Source: a virus. Taken from it: a stretch of DNA of 38,489 nucleotides. Location: positions 1 through 38,489 of the IMG/VR virus record IMGVR_UViG_3300037119_000939, one strand, 5' to 3'. Shown here piece by piece: positions 1-5,973 of this stretch. Each line of letters starts with the position of its first letter. The stretch's first letter is position 1. The notes under the pieces are model-generated. The model made no database searches. It worked only from the letters and a program-made list of their open reading frames with translations, and had not been told where the DNA came from. A program made the position numbers and the translations under genes.

Positions 1-9
1 TTCCGATCT
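1..9 (+). other. Illumina adapter remnant at contig end
   Basis: The window opens with TTCCGATCT, the last nine bases of the standard Illumina adapter that ends GCTCTTCCGATCT. A nine-base match exactly at the edge is most simply untrimmed adapter. Native phage sequence would then begin at base 10. This also means the left edge is the end of an assembled contig. A chance match cannot be excluded. Confidence 0.6.
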
Positions 10-314
10 GAGAGAGGGAACACCCGGCGGTCTTTGCGTTCGCGCGTTTCGTTTTGCGACCCTCCCCCTGCCGTCACTTCTTCGGCTTGGCCTTCGGCTT
101 CGGGAGCGTGGTCATGCAGCTCGGGCAGCGCATGAGGACGGGGTCGGCTTCGGGGATCTCGTTCATCTTGTCGCCGCAGTTGGGGCAGAGCATGGTCCTC
201 CTCGAAGGTTGCCTTGCATCGACTGCATATGTCCGTGTGGGGATCGACCTCGCCGCATCGTGAACATGCGCCGCCGATGCGTCGTGCTGTCTCGGGGTTG
301 AGATGGATGGTCAT
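1..314 (-). CDS. Putative small zinc-ribbon protein, partial (runs off window)
   Basis: The ATG at 314 overlaps the stop of the upstream membrane peptide as ATGA, which supports this start. Residues 16-33 hold two CSRC knuckles separated by about ten residues, the signature of a short treble-clef or zinc-ribbon fold. After residue 45 the predicted sequence becomes Arg/Pro/Glu-rich and the frame stays open to the window edge. That part overlaps the separate zinc-ribbon ORF at 74-193 in another frame and may not be genuine. Either this gene is frameshifted into that ORF (sequencing error or real) or the two overlap. The function is unknown. Small zinc proteins like this are common phage accessory genes. 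Confidence 0.4.
   Translation of the reverse strand, partial: MTIHLNPETARRIGGACSRCGEVDPHTDICSRCKATFEEDHALPQLRRQDERDPRSRPRPHALPELHDHAPEAEGQAEEVTAGGGSQNETRERKDRRVFPLSDR
74..193 (-). CDS. 39-residue double-knuckle zinc-ribbon protein
   Basis: A 39-residue ORF with CPNC at residues 3-6 and CPSC at 23-26, the classic four-cysteine zinc-ribbon spacing, followed by a Lys/Pro tail. A good Shine-Dalgarno sequence (GAGGAGG, then ACC and ATG) lies just upstream, so it is probably translated on its own. It lies inside the longer ORF starting at 314 in a different frame. The function is not known. It may bind nucleic acid or a host protein. Confidence 0.6.
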   Translation of the reverse strand: MLCPNCGDKMNEIPEADPVLMRCPSCMTTLPKPKAKPKK

Positions 315-385
315 CGGATGTAACCGACGAGGACGAGGATGAGGATGACGAGCACGACGATGACGAGTAGGCGTTCGATGGTCAT
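311..385 (-). CDS. 24-residue single-pass membrane peptide
   Basis: The ATG at 385 overlaps the stop of the HNH gene as ATGA, and its own stop overlaps the ATG at 314 as ATGA. Residues 6-20 are almost entirely Leu, Ile and Val, enough for one transmembrane helix, with charged residues at the N-terminus. It sits in a string of coupled small genes and is likely expressed with them. Such peptides can act as membrane regulators or spanin- or holin-like accessories, but nothing here assigns a role. Confidence 0.5.
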   Translation of the reverse strand: MTIERLLVIVVLVILILVLVGYIR

Positions 386-690
386 GCGGTCTGCCGCCTT
401 CTGGTCTCTGTGCTGTGGCATGGGTGGCATAGGGCTCTGAGGTTCGCCTCGTCCCACGGATCACCACCGTCGTCGAGGTCGACGTGGTGGTGGACGTCGG
501 TGGCGATCTGCCCGCATTCGCAGATCGGGTTCCAGAACAGGAACCGGTCACGGGTGATGCGCCACTTCTTGGAGTTGTAGACCTCCCGGTGCCGGTGCGT
601 GCGCCTGTTGTGCTCTCGCTGGTGGGTGGCGCACCGGCCTCGGTACACGGCGGGGTTCGGGCAGGTGGGCGCGGCGCACATGCGGGTCAT
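382..690 (-). CDS. HNH endonuclease, probably packaging-associated
   Basis: A 102-residue HNH nuclease. The ATG at 690 overlaps the preceding stop as ATGA, so I prefer it to the in-frame start at 714. Cys pairs sit at residues 5/10 and 57/59 and CHPC at 88-91. The catalytic DVHHH is at 66-70, followed by DGGDPWDEANL, the usual HNH order for phage enzymes of the HK97 gp74 type. In HK97-like phages such an HNH next to terminase is needed for cos cleavage. Here terminase is at the other end of the contig, so the two genes would be neighbours if the genome is circularised. That junction is an inference. Confidence 0.85.
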   Translation of the reverse strand: MTRMCAAPTCPNPAVYRGRCATHQREHNRRTHRHREVYNSKKWRITRDRFLFWNPICECGQIATDVHHHVDLDDGGDPWDEANLRALCHPCHSTETRRRQTA

Positions 691-863
691 GTCACGACCA
701 TCGGGTCCGCGCACCCCACGCGCCAGCCTCGTTCATACGCGGCTCGAAGGTCGCGGTCATAGTCGGCGTGATCGGCCACTCCGTCCTCGGCGTGCGCCCT
801 GCCGTCTTGGAGCCCGATGCTGAAGGCTTCTTCCAGCTCGCAGCGAAGGACGTCGGGAGACAT
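687..863 (-). CDS. Small acidic protein of unknown function
   Basis: A 58-residue ORF from the ATG at 863, preceded by GCAGG seven bases upstream. A longer version from a GTG at 947 is possible. It is rich in Asp, Glu and Ala, with an alternating pattern that suggests one or two helices (ELEEAFSIGLQDGRAHA, then DYDRDLRAAYERGW). Its stop overlaps the HNH start as ATGA, so it is the promoter-proximal gene of this small-gene string. I do not recognise the family. Confidence 0.5.
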   Translation of the reverse strand: MSPDVLRCELEEAFSIGLQDGRAHAEDGVADHADYDRDLRAAYERGWRVGCADPMVVT

Positions 864-987
864 GCAGTCGACCTGCTCTGTGCAGAGAAGGCGAAGGTGC
901 CGGGTCTCATGCTCGTCCGGCACCGGACAACGTCCCGGCCGCAGCACCCTTCAGGGGAGCTGTGAGGATCGGCATGAATTGAAGGTT

Positions 988-1025
988 ACGGGAGCGCCTG
1001 ACGGGAGCGCTTAGGGCGTTAGGAT
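988..1025 (+). promoter_or_regulatory. Candidate promoter and direct repeats upstream of lysin
   Basis: The 10-base sequence ACGGGAGCGC occurs twice with a 13-base period (988-997 and 1001-1010). It overlaps a weak promoter-like pair: CTGACG at 998-1003 and TAGGAT at 1020-1025, spacer 16. Transcription would start near 1032, leaving a short leader with the strong ribosome site GGGGAGGG before the ATG at 1052. The direct repeat could be an operator. This is pattern reading only. Confidence 0.35.
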
Positions 1026-1051
1026 GCCACGCTTCCGAACGGGGAGGGTCC

Positions 1052-1420
1052 ATGTCGGTTCTGCTCGCCACGCTCGCCGTGATGGCGCCGCAACCAGCCG
1101 TTCAGTATCCGGGCTGCAACACGAAAGCCTGCGTCAGGCGCGTCCAGGCCAGAGCGCACCGTAAGACGACCCGCCGGTGGGCTCGGATCGTCGCGCCCCA
1201 TGATGCGCACCTGAACGCCATCGCGTGGTGCGAGTCCCGTCAACGCTGGCACATCGCCACCGGGAACGGCTTCTACGGCGGACTGCAGTTCACGCTATCC
1301 AGCTGGCGCGCCGCGGGTGGCTACGGAATGCCGCATTGGGCCACGCCGCTGGAACAGAAGTACAGAGGCGTTCGGCTGTCCTGGATCCAGGGGTGGGGCG
1401 CCTGGCCCGTCTGCGGTTAG
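1052..1420 (+). CDS. Rpf-like transglycosylase / lysin
   Basis: A 122-residue protein whose C-terminal 70 residues match the resuscitation-promoting factor fold, a lysozyme-like lytic transglycosylase that cuts peptidoglycan glycan strands. The catalytic Glu is E61 in AWCES. GFYGGLQF is at 73-80, and C60 with C121 (GAWPVCG) forms the family disulfide. The N-terminus (residues 1-17) is hydrophobic and may be a signal or anchor, and a basic linker follows. A strong ribosome site (GGGGAGGG) precedes the ATG. The gene is on the opposite strand to its neighbours and ends in a 4-base tail-to-tail overlap with the next gene. Rpf domains are typical of actinobacteria and their phages, which helps place the host. 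It may be a second lysin or a virion-associated enzyme. Confidence 0.85.
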   Translation: MSVLLATLAVMAPQPAVQYPGCNTKACVRRVQARAHRKTTRRWARIVAPHDAHLNAIAWCESRQRWHIATGNGFYGGLQFTLSSWRAAGGYGMPHWATPLEQKYRGVRLSWIQGWGAWPVCG

Positions 1421-1749
1421 CTGATCGCGGGGCGCATCCGCAGCCCGAACCCGAAGATCCGCTGCTTGGAGTCAGAGACGCGCGTGGCGACGAGCTGCGC
1501 GTCATACGCGCCGATCGGCAACGTGTTGAGCTCCCCAGTGGTCGCCCAGGCCACCGTGACGTTCGGGGCGCTCGCGGCGCCCGAGATCCCCGCGGACTTC
1601 GTCAGGCTCGCCGCTGAACCGGCATGACCGACCCGCAGGCTGAACGTGTAGCCACTGGAGTAGTCGATCAGAGCCCCGGCGCTGTCTCGCCAGGTGATCG
1701 CGAGATCCGGGAGGTCTGAGCCGACCACGTATTCCGGGATGACGCTCAC
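1417..1749 (-). CDS. Small Ig-like/baseplate-type structural protein
   Basis: A 110-residue beta-rich protein. The pattern of a hydrophobic strand, an acidic turn (DLAITWRDSAGALID), then FSLRVGH and a C-terminal GAYDAQLVATR..QRIFGFG resembles the N-terminal immunoglobulin-like domain of phage upper-baseplate proteins (BppU type). It closes the left-hand appendage cluster (5860 to 1417). It probably sits in the tail tip or a neck fibre. The assignment rests on fold pattern alone. Confidence 0.6.
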   Translation of the reverse strand: MSVIPEYVVGSDLPDLAITWRDSAGALIDYSSGYTFSLRVGHAGSAASLTKSAGISGAASAPNVTVAWATTGELNTLPIGAYDAQLVATRVSDSKQRIFGFGLRMRPAIS

Positions 1750-1754
1750 GGCTC

Positions 1755-2147
1755 TTAGTTGTCGAAGATCGCCTTGATCGTGAACAGGATCGAGTCGCCG
1801 GACGCGAGGCCGATCCCCGTGAAGTCGCCCTTGAGGAACAGGTTCCCTCCGGACGCGGCGTCCCAGAGCCCGGCGTTCGTGACGGTGCCCGCGCCCGTGG
1901 CCGTCCGGGTGGCGATGACCTGATACGTGTCCGAGGTCGTCGTGGTCGTCTGCTGCGTGGAGGTCCCGGCCGTGTGGTCGGTGCTGCCCGCGGCGAGCGT
2001 GACGAGCGCCTCCGTGAACAGCGTCGAATCGGTCCTGGCCGTGGTTCCGGCGCCGGTGCCCCAGCCGACGTTCAGCGGCTCGGTCCCGGCGCCCTTGAGG
2101 CGGTTCGTGACGATCGCGAGACCGCCGTCAACGACGAACGTCGCCAT
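1755..2147 (-). CDS. Thr/Gly-rich phage structural protein
   Basis: A 130-residue protein starting at the ATG at 2147, with AAGGAG eight bases upstream. It is rich in Thr, Ala and Gly, with alternating short strands. Repeated motifs such as VGWGTGAG, AGTSTQQTTTTTSDTYQV and a C-terminal DSILFTIKAIFDN are of the kind seen in tail-appendage proteins of unknown precise role. It overlaps the start of the small upstream gene by 20 bases. I infer a virion role from composition and neighbours only. Confidence 0.6.
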   Translation of the reverse strand: MATFVVDGGLAIVTNRLKGAGTEPLNVGWGTGAGTTARTDSTLFTEALVTLAAGSTDHTAGTSTQQTTTTTSDTYQVIATRTATGAGTVTNAGLWDAASGGNLFLKGDFTGIGLASGDSILFTIKAIFDN

Positions 2148-2310
2148 GCTTGCGCTCCTTTAGCTTCCGCTTGACCGCGAACATCGCGCGCTTGAGCGGG
2201 TTCTTGTGGTAGTAGCTCACGACGCCGAGGTTCTCGCGCGATCCGTCAGCGCGAATGACGACCGCCTCTATCGAGGCCTCCCGGAGGCCGCCCTTCGCGT
2301 CCTGATCCAT
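2128..2310 (-). CDS. Small basic conserved phage protein
   Basis: A 60-residue protein with a strand-rich first half (ASIEAVVIRADGSRENLGVVSYYH) and a strongly basic C-terminal helix (PLKRAMFAVKRKLKERKHG). It starts directly after the repeat-fibre stop (TGA then ATG) with AGAGGGT upstream, and ends inside the next gene. Its position between two structural genes suggests an accessory or assembly role in fibre production. The function is unknown. Confidence 0.55.
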   Translation of the reverse strand: MDQDAKGGLREASIEAVVIRADGSRENLGVVSYYHKNPLKRAMFAVKRKLKERKHGDVRR

Positions 2311-3708
2311 TCAGACCCTCTGCTTCTCGCGATATTCGATCCCGGCGTGCTCGGAGTGCGCGCCGTTACTGCTCTCAGTGTAAGCCAGCCCCGATTCGGA
2401 GTGGAGGACGCTATGCGATGGGTCATGGCCCTCGACGCGCTCCGGATACGGGTCCTCGGTCGGCATCCCGAAGAACGAGGCGACGAAGTCGACGGTGGTC
2501 GTGACCGTGCCGATGAGCGCCTTGGCGATCCGCTTCGTGATGGATCCGGTGAGCTGGACACCGGCCGTGACCGGCTTGCCGACCTGGCGCCGGACGGTCG
2601 CGATCGACGTCACAGTGGCCGTCAGGGTCCGGAGGAACACCCGGAGCGCCGAAAGCGTGGCCGTCGAGGTCACGGTGGTCGCCGTGAGCCGCTTAGGGAC
2701 CTGCTTGACGACACTCGCCGTGGTCGTGACGGTCGTGACGACGGCGAGTCCAGCTCGGCGCGTCATCGTCGCCGTGGAGGTCACGGTCGCGGTCAGGACC
2801 CGCGCGATGCCCTTGATGCTCCCAAGGGTCGCGGTCGCTGCGGGCAGCGCGACCGTAAGGCGCTTGGAGGCCTGCTTGACGACGCTCGCGGTGACTGCGG
2901 GCAGCGTGACGGCCAGAGCTCGCGGGATCTGACGGACGATCGTGACGGTGGTCGTGACGGTCGCCGTGAGCGCCTGCGGGAACGTCGCCGCGCCGGTGGT
3001 CTTGTCGGCCGCGAGCGAGGCGATGCTCGTCACGGTCGAGATGAGCGTCTTGGCGATCCGCTTCGTGATGGTGGCGGTCGCCGCCGGCAGCGTGACCGTC
3101 AGCGCTTTCGCGACCTGTTTGACGAACGTCGCGGTGGCCGCTGGCAACGTGACCGTGAGGCGCTTGCCGATCTGCCGGACCATCGTGGCGGTGCTGGTCG
3201 CGTTGGCCGTGAGCGCCCGGAGGATGACCTTGATGGCCGTCAGCGTCGCGGTGCTCGTGGCGTTCGCTGTGAGCGGCTTGCCGACCCGCTTGACGATGCT
3301 CGCGGTGGCTGCGGCCAGCGTGACGGTGAGCGGCTTGCCGACCCGCTTGACGATGCTCGCGAGGGTCGTGACCGTCGCCGTGAGCGTCAGCAGGATGACT
3401 TTCTGCGCCAGCAGGCTCGCCGTGCTGGTGGCGTTCGCCGTCAGTGGCTTCAGCGCGCGCTTGACGAGCGTCGCGGTCGCTACGGGCAGCGCGACCGTGA
3501 GCGCCTTCGCGATCTGACGGACGATGGTCGCCGTCGAGGTCGCGTTGGCCGTGAGCGCCTTGCCGACCTGATTCGTGATGGTCGCCGTCGTGGTGACGGA
3601 GACGTCAGCCGTCAGGTCCTGCGGGAAGATCGTCCCGCCGGGCTCCGCGGGGATGATGCCCTGCGTCGGCGGAGGGCTGATCCACGGCCCCGGACCGGGC
3701 TGGAACAT
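2311..3708 (-). CDS. 19-residue-repeat fibre-like protein
   Basis: A 465-residue protein. A Pro/Gly-rich head (residues 1-30) is followed by about 19 tandem units, each near 19 residues, to about residue 405. A typical unit is VGKxLTxxxPxATATxVKR: a basic turn, then an alternating hydrophobic/Thr-Ala beta stretch. Units ending in VKR/VRQ alternate with variants. A two-strand FPQ element occurs at the N-terminus and again mid-protein. The last 54 residues are non-repetitive, acidic and His/Ser-rich. Such regular beta repeats fit a fibrous shaft or beta-solenoid, with the C-terminus as a tip or chaperone-binding end. No enzymatic motif is visible. It lies in the left appendage cluster. Confidence 0.7.
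   Translation of the reverse strand: MFQPGPGPWISPPPTQGIIPAEPGGTIFPQDLTADVSVTTTATITNQVGKALTANATSTATIVRQIAKALTVALPVATATLVKRALKPLTANATSTASLLAQKVILLTLTATVTTLASIVKRVGKPLTVTLAAATASIVKRVGKPLTANATSTATLTAIKVILRALTANATSTATMVRQIGKRLTVTLPAATATFVKQVAKALTVTLPAATATITKRIAKTLISTVTSIASLAADKTTGAATFPQALTATVTTTVTIVRQIPRALAVTLPAVTASVVKQASKRLTVALPAATATLGSIKGIARVLTATVTSTATMTRRAGLAVVTTVTTTASVVKQVPKRLTATTVTSTATLSALRVFLRTLTATVTSIATVRRQVGKPVTAGVQLTGSITKRIAKALIGTVTTTVDFVASFFGMPTEDPYPERVEGHDPSHSVLHSESGLAYTESSNGAHSEHAGIEYREKQRV
2494..3618 (-). repeat. Tandem ~57-bp coding repeats in the fibre gene
   Basis: About 19 in-frame units of 54-60 bases encode the K-x-L-T-x-T/V-x-x-A-T repeat. Units are conserved more at protein than DNA level, but some neighbours are nearly identical in DNA: the stretches around 3270-3360 share GGCTTGCCGACCCGCTTGA. 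This points to recent unit duplication. The array is a likely site for repeat-number change and for assembly error. Confidence 0.75.
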
Positions 3709-3711
3709 CGT

Positions 3712-4260
3712 TTAGTTCTCGGCGCTGAGATCCGCGTACTGCGTCGTCCAGGACCCGGCGACGCTGAGCGTCTTGCTGATCCAGATCGACTGTGCGACCG
3801 AGTGGTCGTAAGCAGCTGACGTTCCTCCGAACGTCACCTGGAGCCCGGAGTTCGCGGTGGCGGCGACGCCACCGCTGATGAAGGCTCCCCAGCCCATCAT
3901 CGTAGAGTTCGTGCCGCCGGGGTCGCCGGTCGTCCGGCAGATCAGGATCATGCGCAGATACCACGGCCCGGACAGTGATGTCGCGGGGACGGTCTGCGCG
4001 ATCGACGCGCCGAGCGTGGTGCCCGCCGCGTTCGTCGTGGAGATCGTCGGGCTGATCGTCAGCGCGCCCGTGGCGCCCGTGGTGATCAGCCCGCCCGCTT
4101 CAAGGATGTACTTCTTCCCCGGCCGGGAATCGTAGGCGGGGATCAGCGCGTACCGGGTCGAGTTGTAGATCCCGACCGCGGTCGTGGCCGTGTTCGCGGC
4201 GAGCGGGTCGGAGATCGCGGGCTCAAGGAACCCGCCGTCCTGTAGATACTGCCTAGCCAT
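3712..4260 (-). CDS. Beta-sandwich-like virion protein
   Basis: A 182-residue protein with a short N-terminal helix (MARQYLQDGGF), then a beta-rich body. Strands such as RPGKKYILEAGG, GALTISPTIST and GPWYLRMILICRTTG, with a late LQVTFGGTSA, are consistent with a jelly-roll or carbohydrate-binding module-like fold found in phage appendage proteins. It sits three bases upstream of the repeat-fibre gene, so the two are very likely co-translated. It may be a capsid decoration or tail-fibre subunit. No specific family is recognised with certainty. Confidence 0.6.
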   Translation of the reverse strand: MARQYLQDGGFLEPAISDPLAANTATTAVGIYNSTRYALIPAYDSRPGKKYILEAGGLITTGATGALTISPTISTTNAAGTTLGASIAQTVPATSLSGPWYLRMILICRTTGDPGGTNSTMMGWGAFISGGVAATANSGLQVTFGGTSAAYDHSVAQSIWISKTLSVAGSWTTQYADLSAEN

Positions 4261-4262
4261 GA

Positions 4263-4799
4263 TTAGCCTCCTGGCACCACCGGCGCTATGAACGGGATCT
4301 GGTTGAACGTCGGCGTGGCCGCTCCAGACGCGGAGGCGAGCGTCCCGTCCGCGTAGGCGTTGAAGCGGTTCGTGAAGCTTGAGCTCGTCGTCGCGTGCGT
4401 CGCCTGCTCGATCGTCTGACCCGTTGTGTCCCGGGTCGTGCCGCCTGACGCCGCATTGTCGGTGTAGCTGTAGCTCGAAAGCGTGTTGAGGAACTCCAGC
4501 CAGTAGAACGTCCCGGAGACCACGGCCACGCCGGGAGAGACCGTGTAGATGTGCCAGCCGGCGGTCAGCGCCGGGAGTGTGATGTCCCCGGACAGGCGAG
4601 TCGCGCCCGTCAGCTGCCCGGCGTTGTCGGCGTAGAGCGCCGCGTGGTTCTGGACGACCGGAGGATCGGTGCTCTTGACCGCGATCGTCGTGACGGTGCC
4701 GCTGGCGAGCGCTTGGAGCCGAACGCCGAACGCCGTACCGGTCAGGTTGGAGTTGGCGGAGTCAACCCCTGCGCCACTTGAGCCGAGCAGAACCGCCAT
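4263..4799 (-). CDS. Beta-sandwich appendage protein
   Basis: A 178-residue protein. Its order of strands (TGTAFGVRLQALASGTVTTIAVKS, HAALYADNAGQ, GWHIYTVSPGVAVVSGTFYWLEF) resembles the carbohydrate-binding-like beta sandwich that reports as DUF4082 or CBM-like in tail and surface proteins. The ATG shares its first base with the TAA of the upstream beta-helix gene (TAATG), indicating coupled translation. A role in binding a surface polymer is plausible but inferred. Confidence 0.55.
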   Translation of the reverse strand: MAVLLGSSGAGVDSANSNLTGTAFGVRLQALASGTVTTIAVKSTDPPVVQNHAALYADNAGQLTGATRLSGDITLPALTAGWHIYTVSPGVAVVSGTFYWLEFLNTLSSYSYTDNAASGGTTRDTTGQTIEQATHATTSSSFTNRFNAYADGTLASASGAATPTFNQIPFIAPVVPGG

Positions 4800-5860
4800 T
4801 AGCAGCCGATGATACGGCCACTACTGGTGATCTCGTAAGCGCCGTCGATCGTGACGGCTCGGTTGTCGACGCACGTCTGGCTCGTGAACGTCGTGAGCGC
4901 GTTATTCATCGGCCCGTAGGTCCAGGCGCCATCGACGAGCCGGTTGCGGATCAGCGTCCACGGCCCGTGGTCGGGCGTGAAGTCGTCGTGCAGGCGGATC
5001 GTGTAGCCGCCGCCCATGACGAGGTTGTCCTCCACGCGCGCGGACTCCGAGCTGTCGGCCATGAAGATCGCGCTGGTGACGTCCTGCGCGGTGCGCATGT
5101 CGATCGTGTTGTGCCGGACGAGGACGTTGGTTCCGCCGCCGTAGCCCTGGATGCCGTCCGCGTGGTCGCCAGGCCCGGAGCAGATCGGCCCGATGAAGTT
5201 CTCCTCGATCAGGATGTTGCTTCCGGCGTCGCGAGGCCCTTCGTGCAAGTGGCTGTTGAAGCGGGAGTTCCGGACCGTGTAGTTCGAGCCGGTGAAAGCG
5301 TTGTCGTCGTTATTGCACCCGGAGGTCGGTCCGAAGGTCGAGAGCTCGACGGTCAGCGTGCCCGTGCCGCGGTGCCGGATCTGGCCGCGGAACTCCGAGA
5401 ACCGGTAGGTCGCGCCGCTGCCGGTCGTGGTGATGTCCACGATCCCGGTGAACAGGCAGTCCGTAAGGACCGTCCCGCTCGCGGGATTCGCTGTGCAGCC
5501 GGCGGCTGGAGCGTGGAAGGGGGGCACGCCGGTCGCGCCCGGACCCGAGTTGGCAGGCTTCGGGTAGCAGTTCTCGGAGGCGAGGCAGTCTCCGCTCGGC
5601 TCCGGCGTCGGAGTGGGCTCCGGAGTCGCGGTCGGCGTCGGCTCCGGAGTGGCCGTAGGGGTCGGTTCCGGGCTCGGCGTCGGAGTGGCGGTCGCGTCGA
5701 GCGCCACGACGAGATGCTCCTGCCCGCCCTCCGTCCATGTCGAGAGGACGGTGCCGTCCCGGCCGTCGACCTTGACTCGGTCGCCAGGGTCGTACGCGAT
5801 GGCTACGCCCGCCGCTGCTAGCAGAATAACGAGCGTTGCGAGGACGACCCTTCGCACCAC
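4799..5860 (-). CDS. Secreted right-handed beta-helix protein with Pro-Thr linker
   Basis: A 353-residue protein. Residues 1-22 form a signal peptide (basic MVRR, then a Leu/Val/Ala core ending AIA), so it should be exported by the host. Residues 24-55 make a small domain (YDPGDRVKVDGRDG). Residues 56-88 are a proline/threonine/glutamate linker of repeated TPTPEP/TATPEP. Residues 110-353 show the short Asn-rich turns and strands of a parallel beta-helix (NVLVRHNTID, ARVEDNLVM, WTLIRNRLV), as in pectate-lyase-like or tail-spike depolymerases, with several Cys. A GTG start is used (5860 or 5857). A signal peptide is odd for a virion protein, so a secreted or cell-surface moron factor is an alternative. 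Confidence 0.75.
   Translation of the reverse strand: MVRRVVLATLVILLAAAGVAIAYDPGDRVKVDGRDGTVLSTWTEGGQEHLVVALDATATPTPSPEPTPTATPEPTPTATPEPTPTPEPSGDCLASENCYPKPANSGPGATGVPPFHAPAAGCTANPASGTVLTDCLFTGIVDITTTGSGATYRFSEFRGQIRHRGTGTLTVELSTFGPTSGCNNDDNAFTGSNYTVRNSRFNSHLHEGPRDAGSNILIEENFIGPICSGPGDHADGIQGYGGGTNVLVRHNTIDMRTAQDVTSAIFMADSSESARVEDNLVMGGGYTIRLHDDFTPDHGPWTLIRNRLVDGAWTYGPMNNALTTFTSQTCVDNRAVTIDGAYEITSSGRIIGC
5590..5690 (-). repeat. Pro-Thr-Glu linker repeat in beta-helix gene
   Basis: The linker between the N-terminal domain and the beta-helix is coded by tandem units of about 24 bases (GGCTCCGGAGT on the plus strand recurs). They give alternating TPTATPEP and TPTPEP. This is typical of flexible extracellular linkers in secreted actinobacterial enzymes. 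Confidence 0.6.
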
Positions 5861-5886
5861 TCAAGAGACGTTACGTGGTCCCCCGG

Positions 5887-5973
5887 TCATGCCTTCGTCA
5901 AGGTGACGATGACGATCAGCTCGATGATCAGGATGCAGGTGATGCAGACGAGCAGGATGCCGCGGGTGCTCAG
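5887..5973 (-). CDS. Possible 28-residue membrane peptide (no normal start)
   Basis: Directly after the ATPase stop, an open frame encodes a very hydrophobic stretch (GILLVCITCILIIELIVIV) ending in LTKA, which would be one transmembrane helix. The only plausible start is a CTG that overlaps the ATPase stop (CTGA). No ATG, GTG or TTG precedes the helix and the ribosome site is poorly spaced. Similar tiny membrane ORFs occur at 311-385 and 23686-23841. It may be real with an unusual start, or chance. Confidence 0.3.
   Translation of the reverse strand: MSTRGILLVCITCILIIELIVIVTLTKA

Noticed and set aside
2494-3618. CRISPR-like regular spacing
   Set aside because: Repeats are in frame, imperfect, about 57 bases apart with no unique spacers, and make a coherent protein repeat. 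There are no cas genes, and the Cas4-like nuclease pairs with RecT instead.
2206-3819. 537-residue plus-strand ORF across the repeat-fibre gene
   Set aside because: The predicted protein is almost entirely Arg, Asp and Gly, as expected for the antisense frame of a GC-rich repeat gene, and has no ribosome site. The minus-strand repeat protein explains the DNA.
4778-5821. 347-residue plus-strand ORF opposite the beta-helix gene
   Set aside because: The repetitive RSGRR-type sequence is the antisense of the Pro-Thr linker. The signal peptide and beta-helix on the minus strand are convincing.
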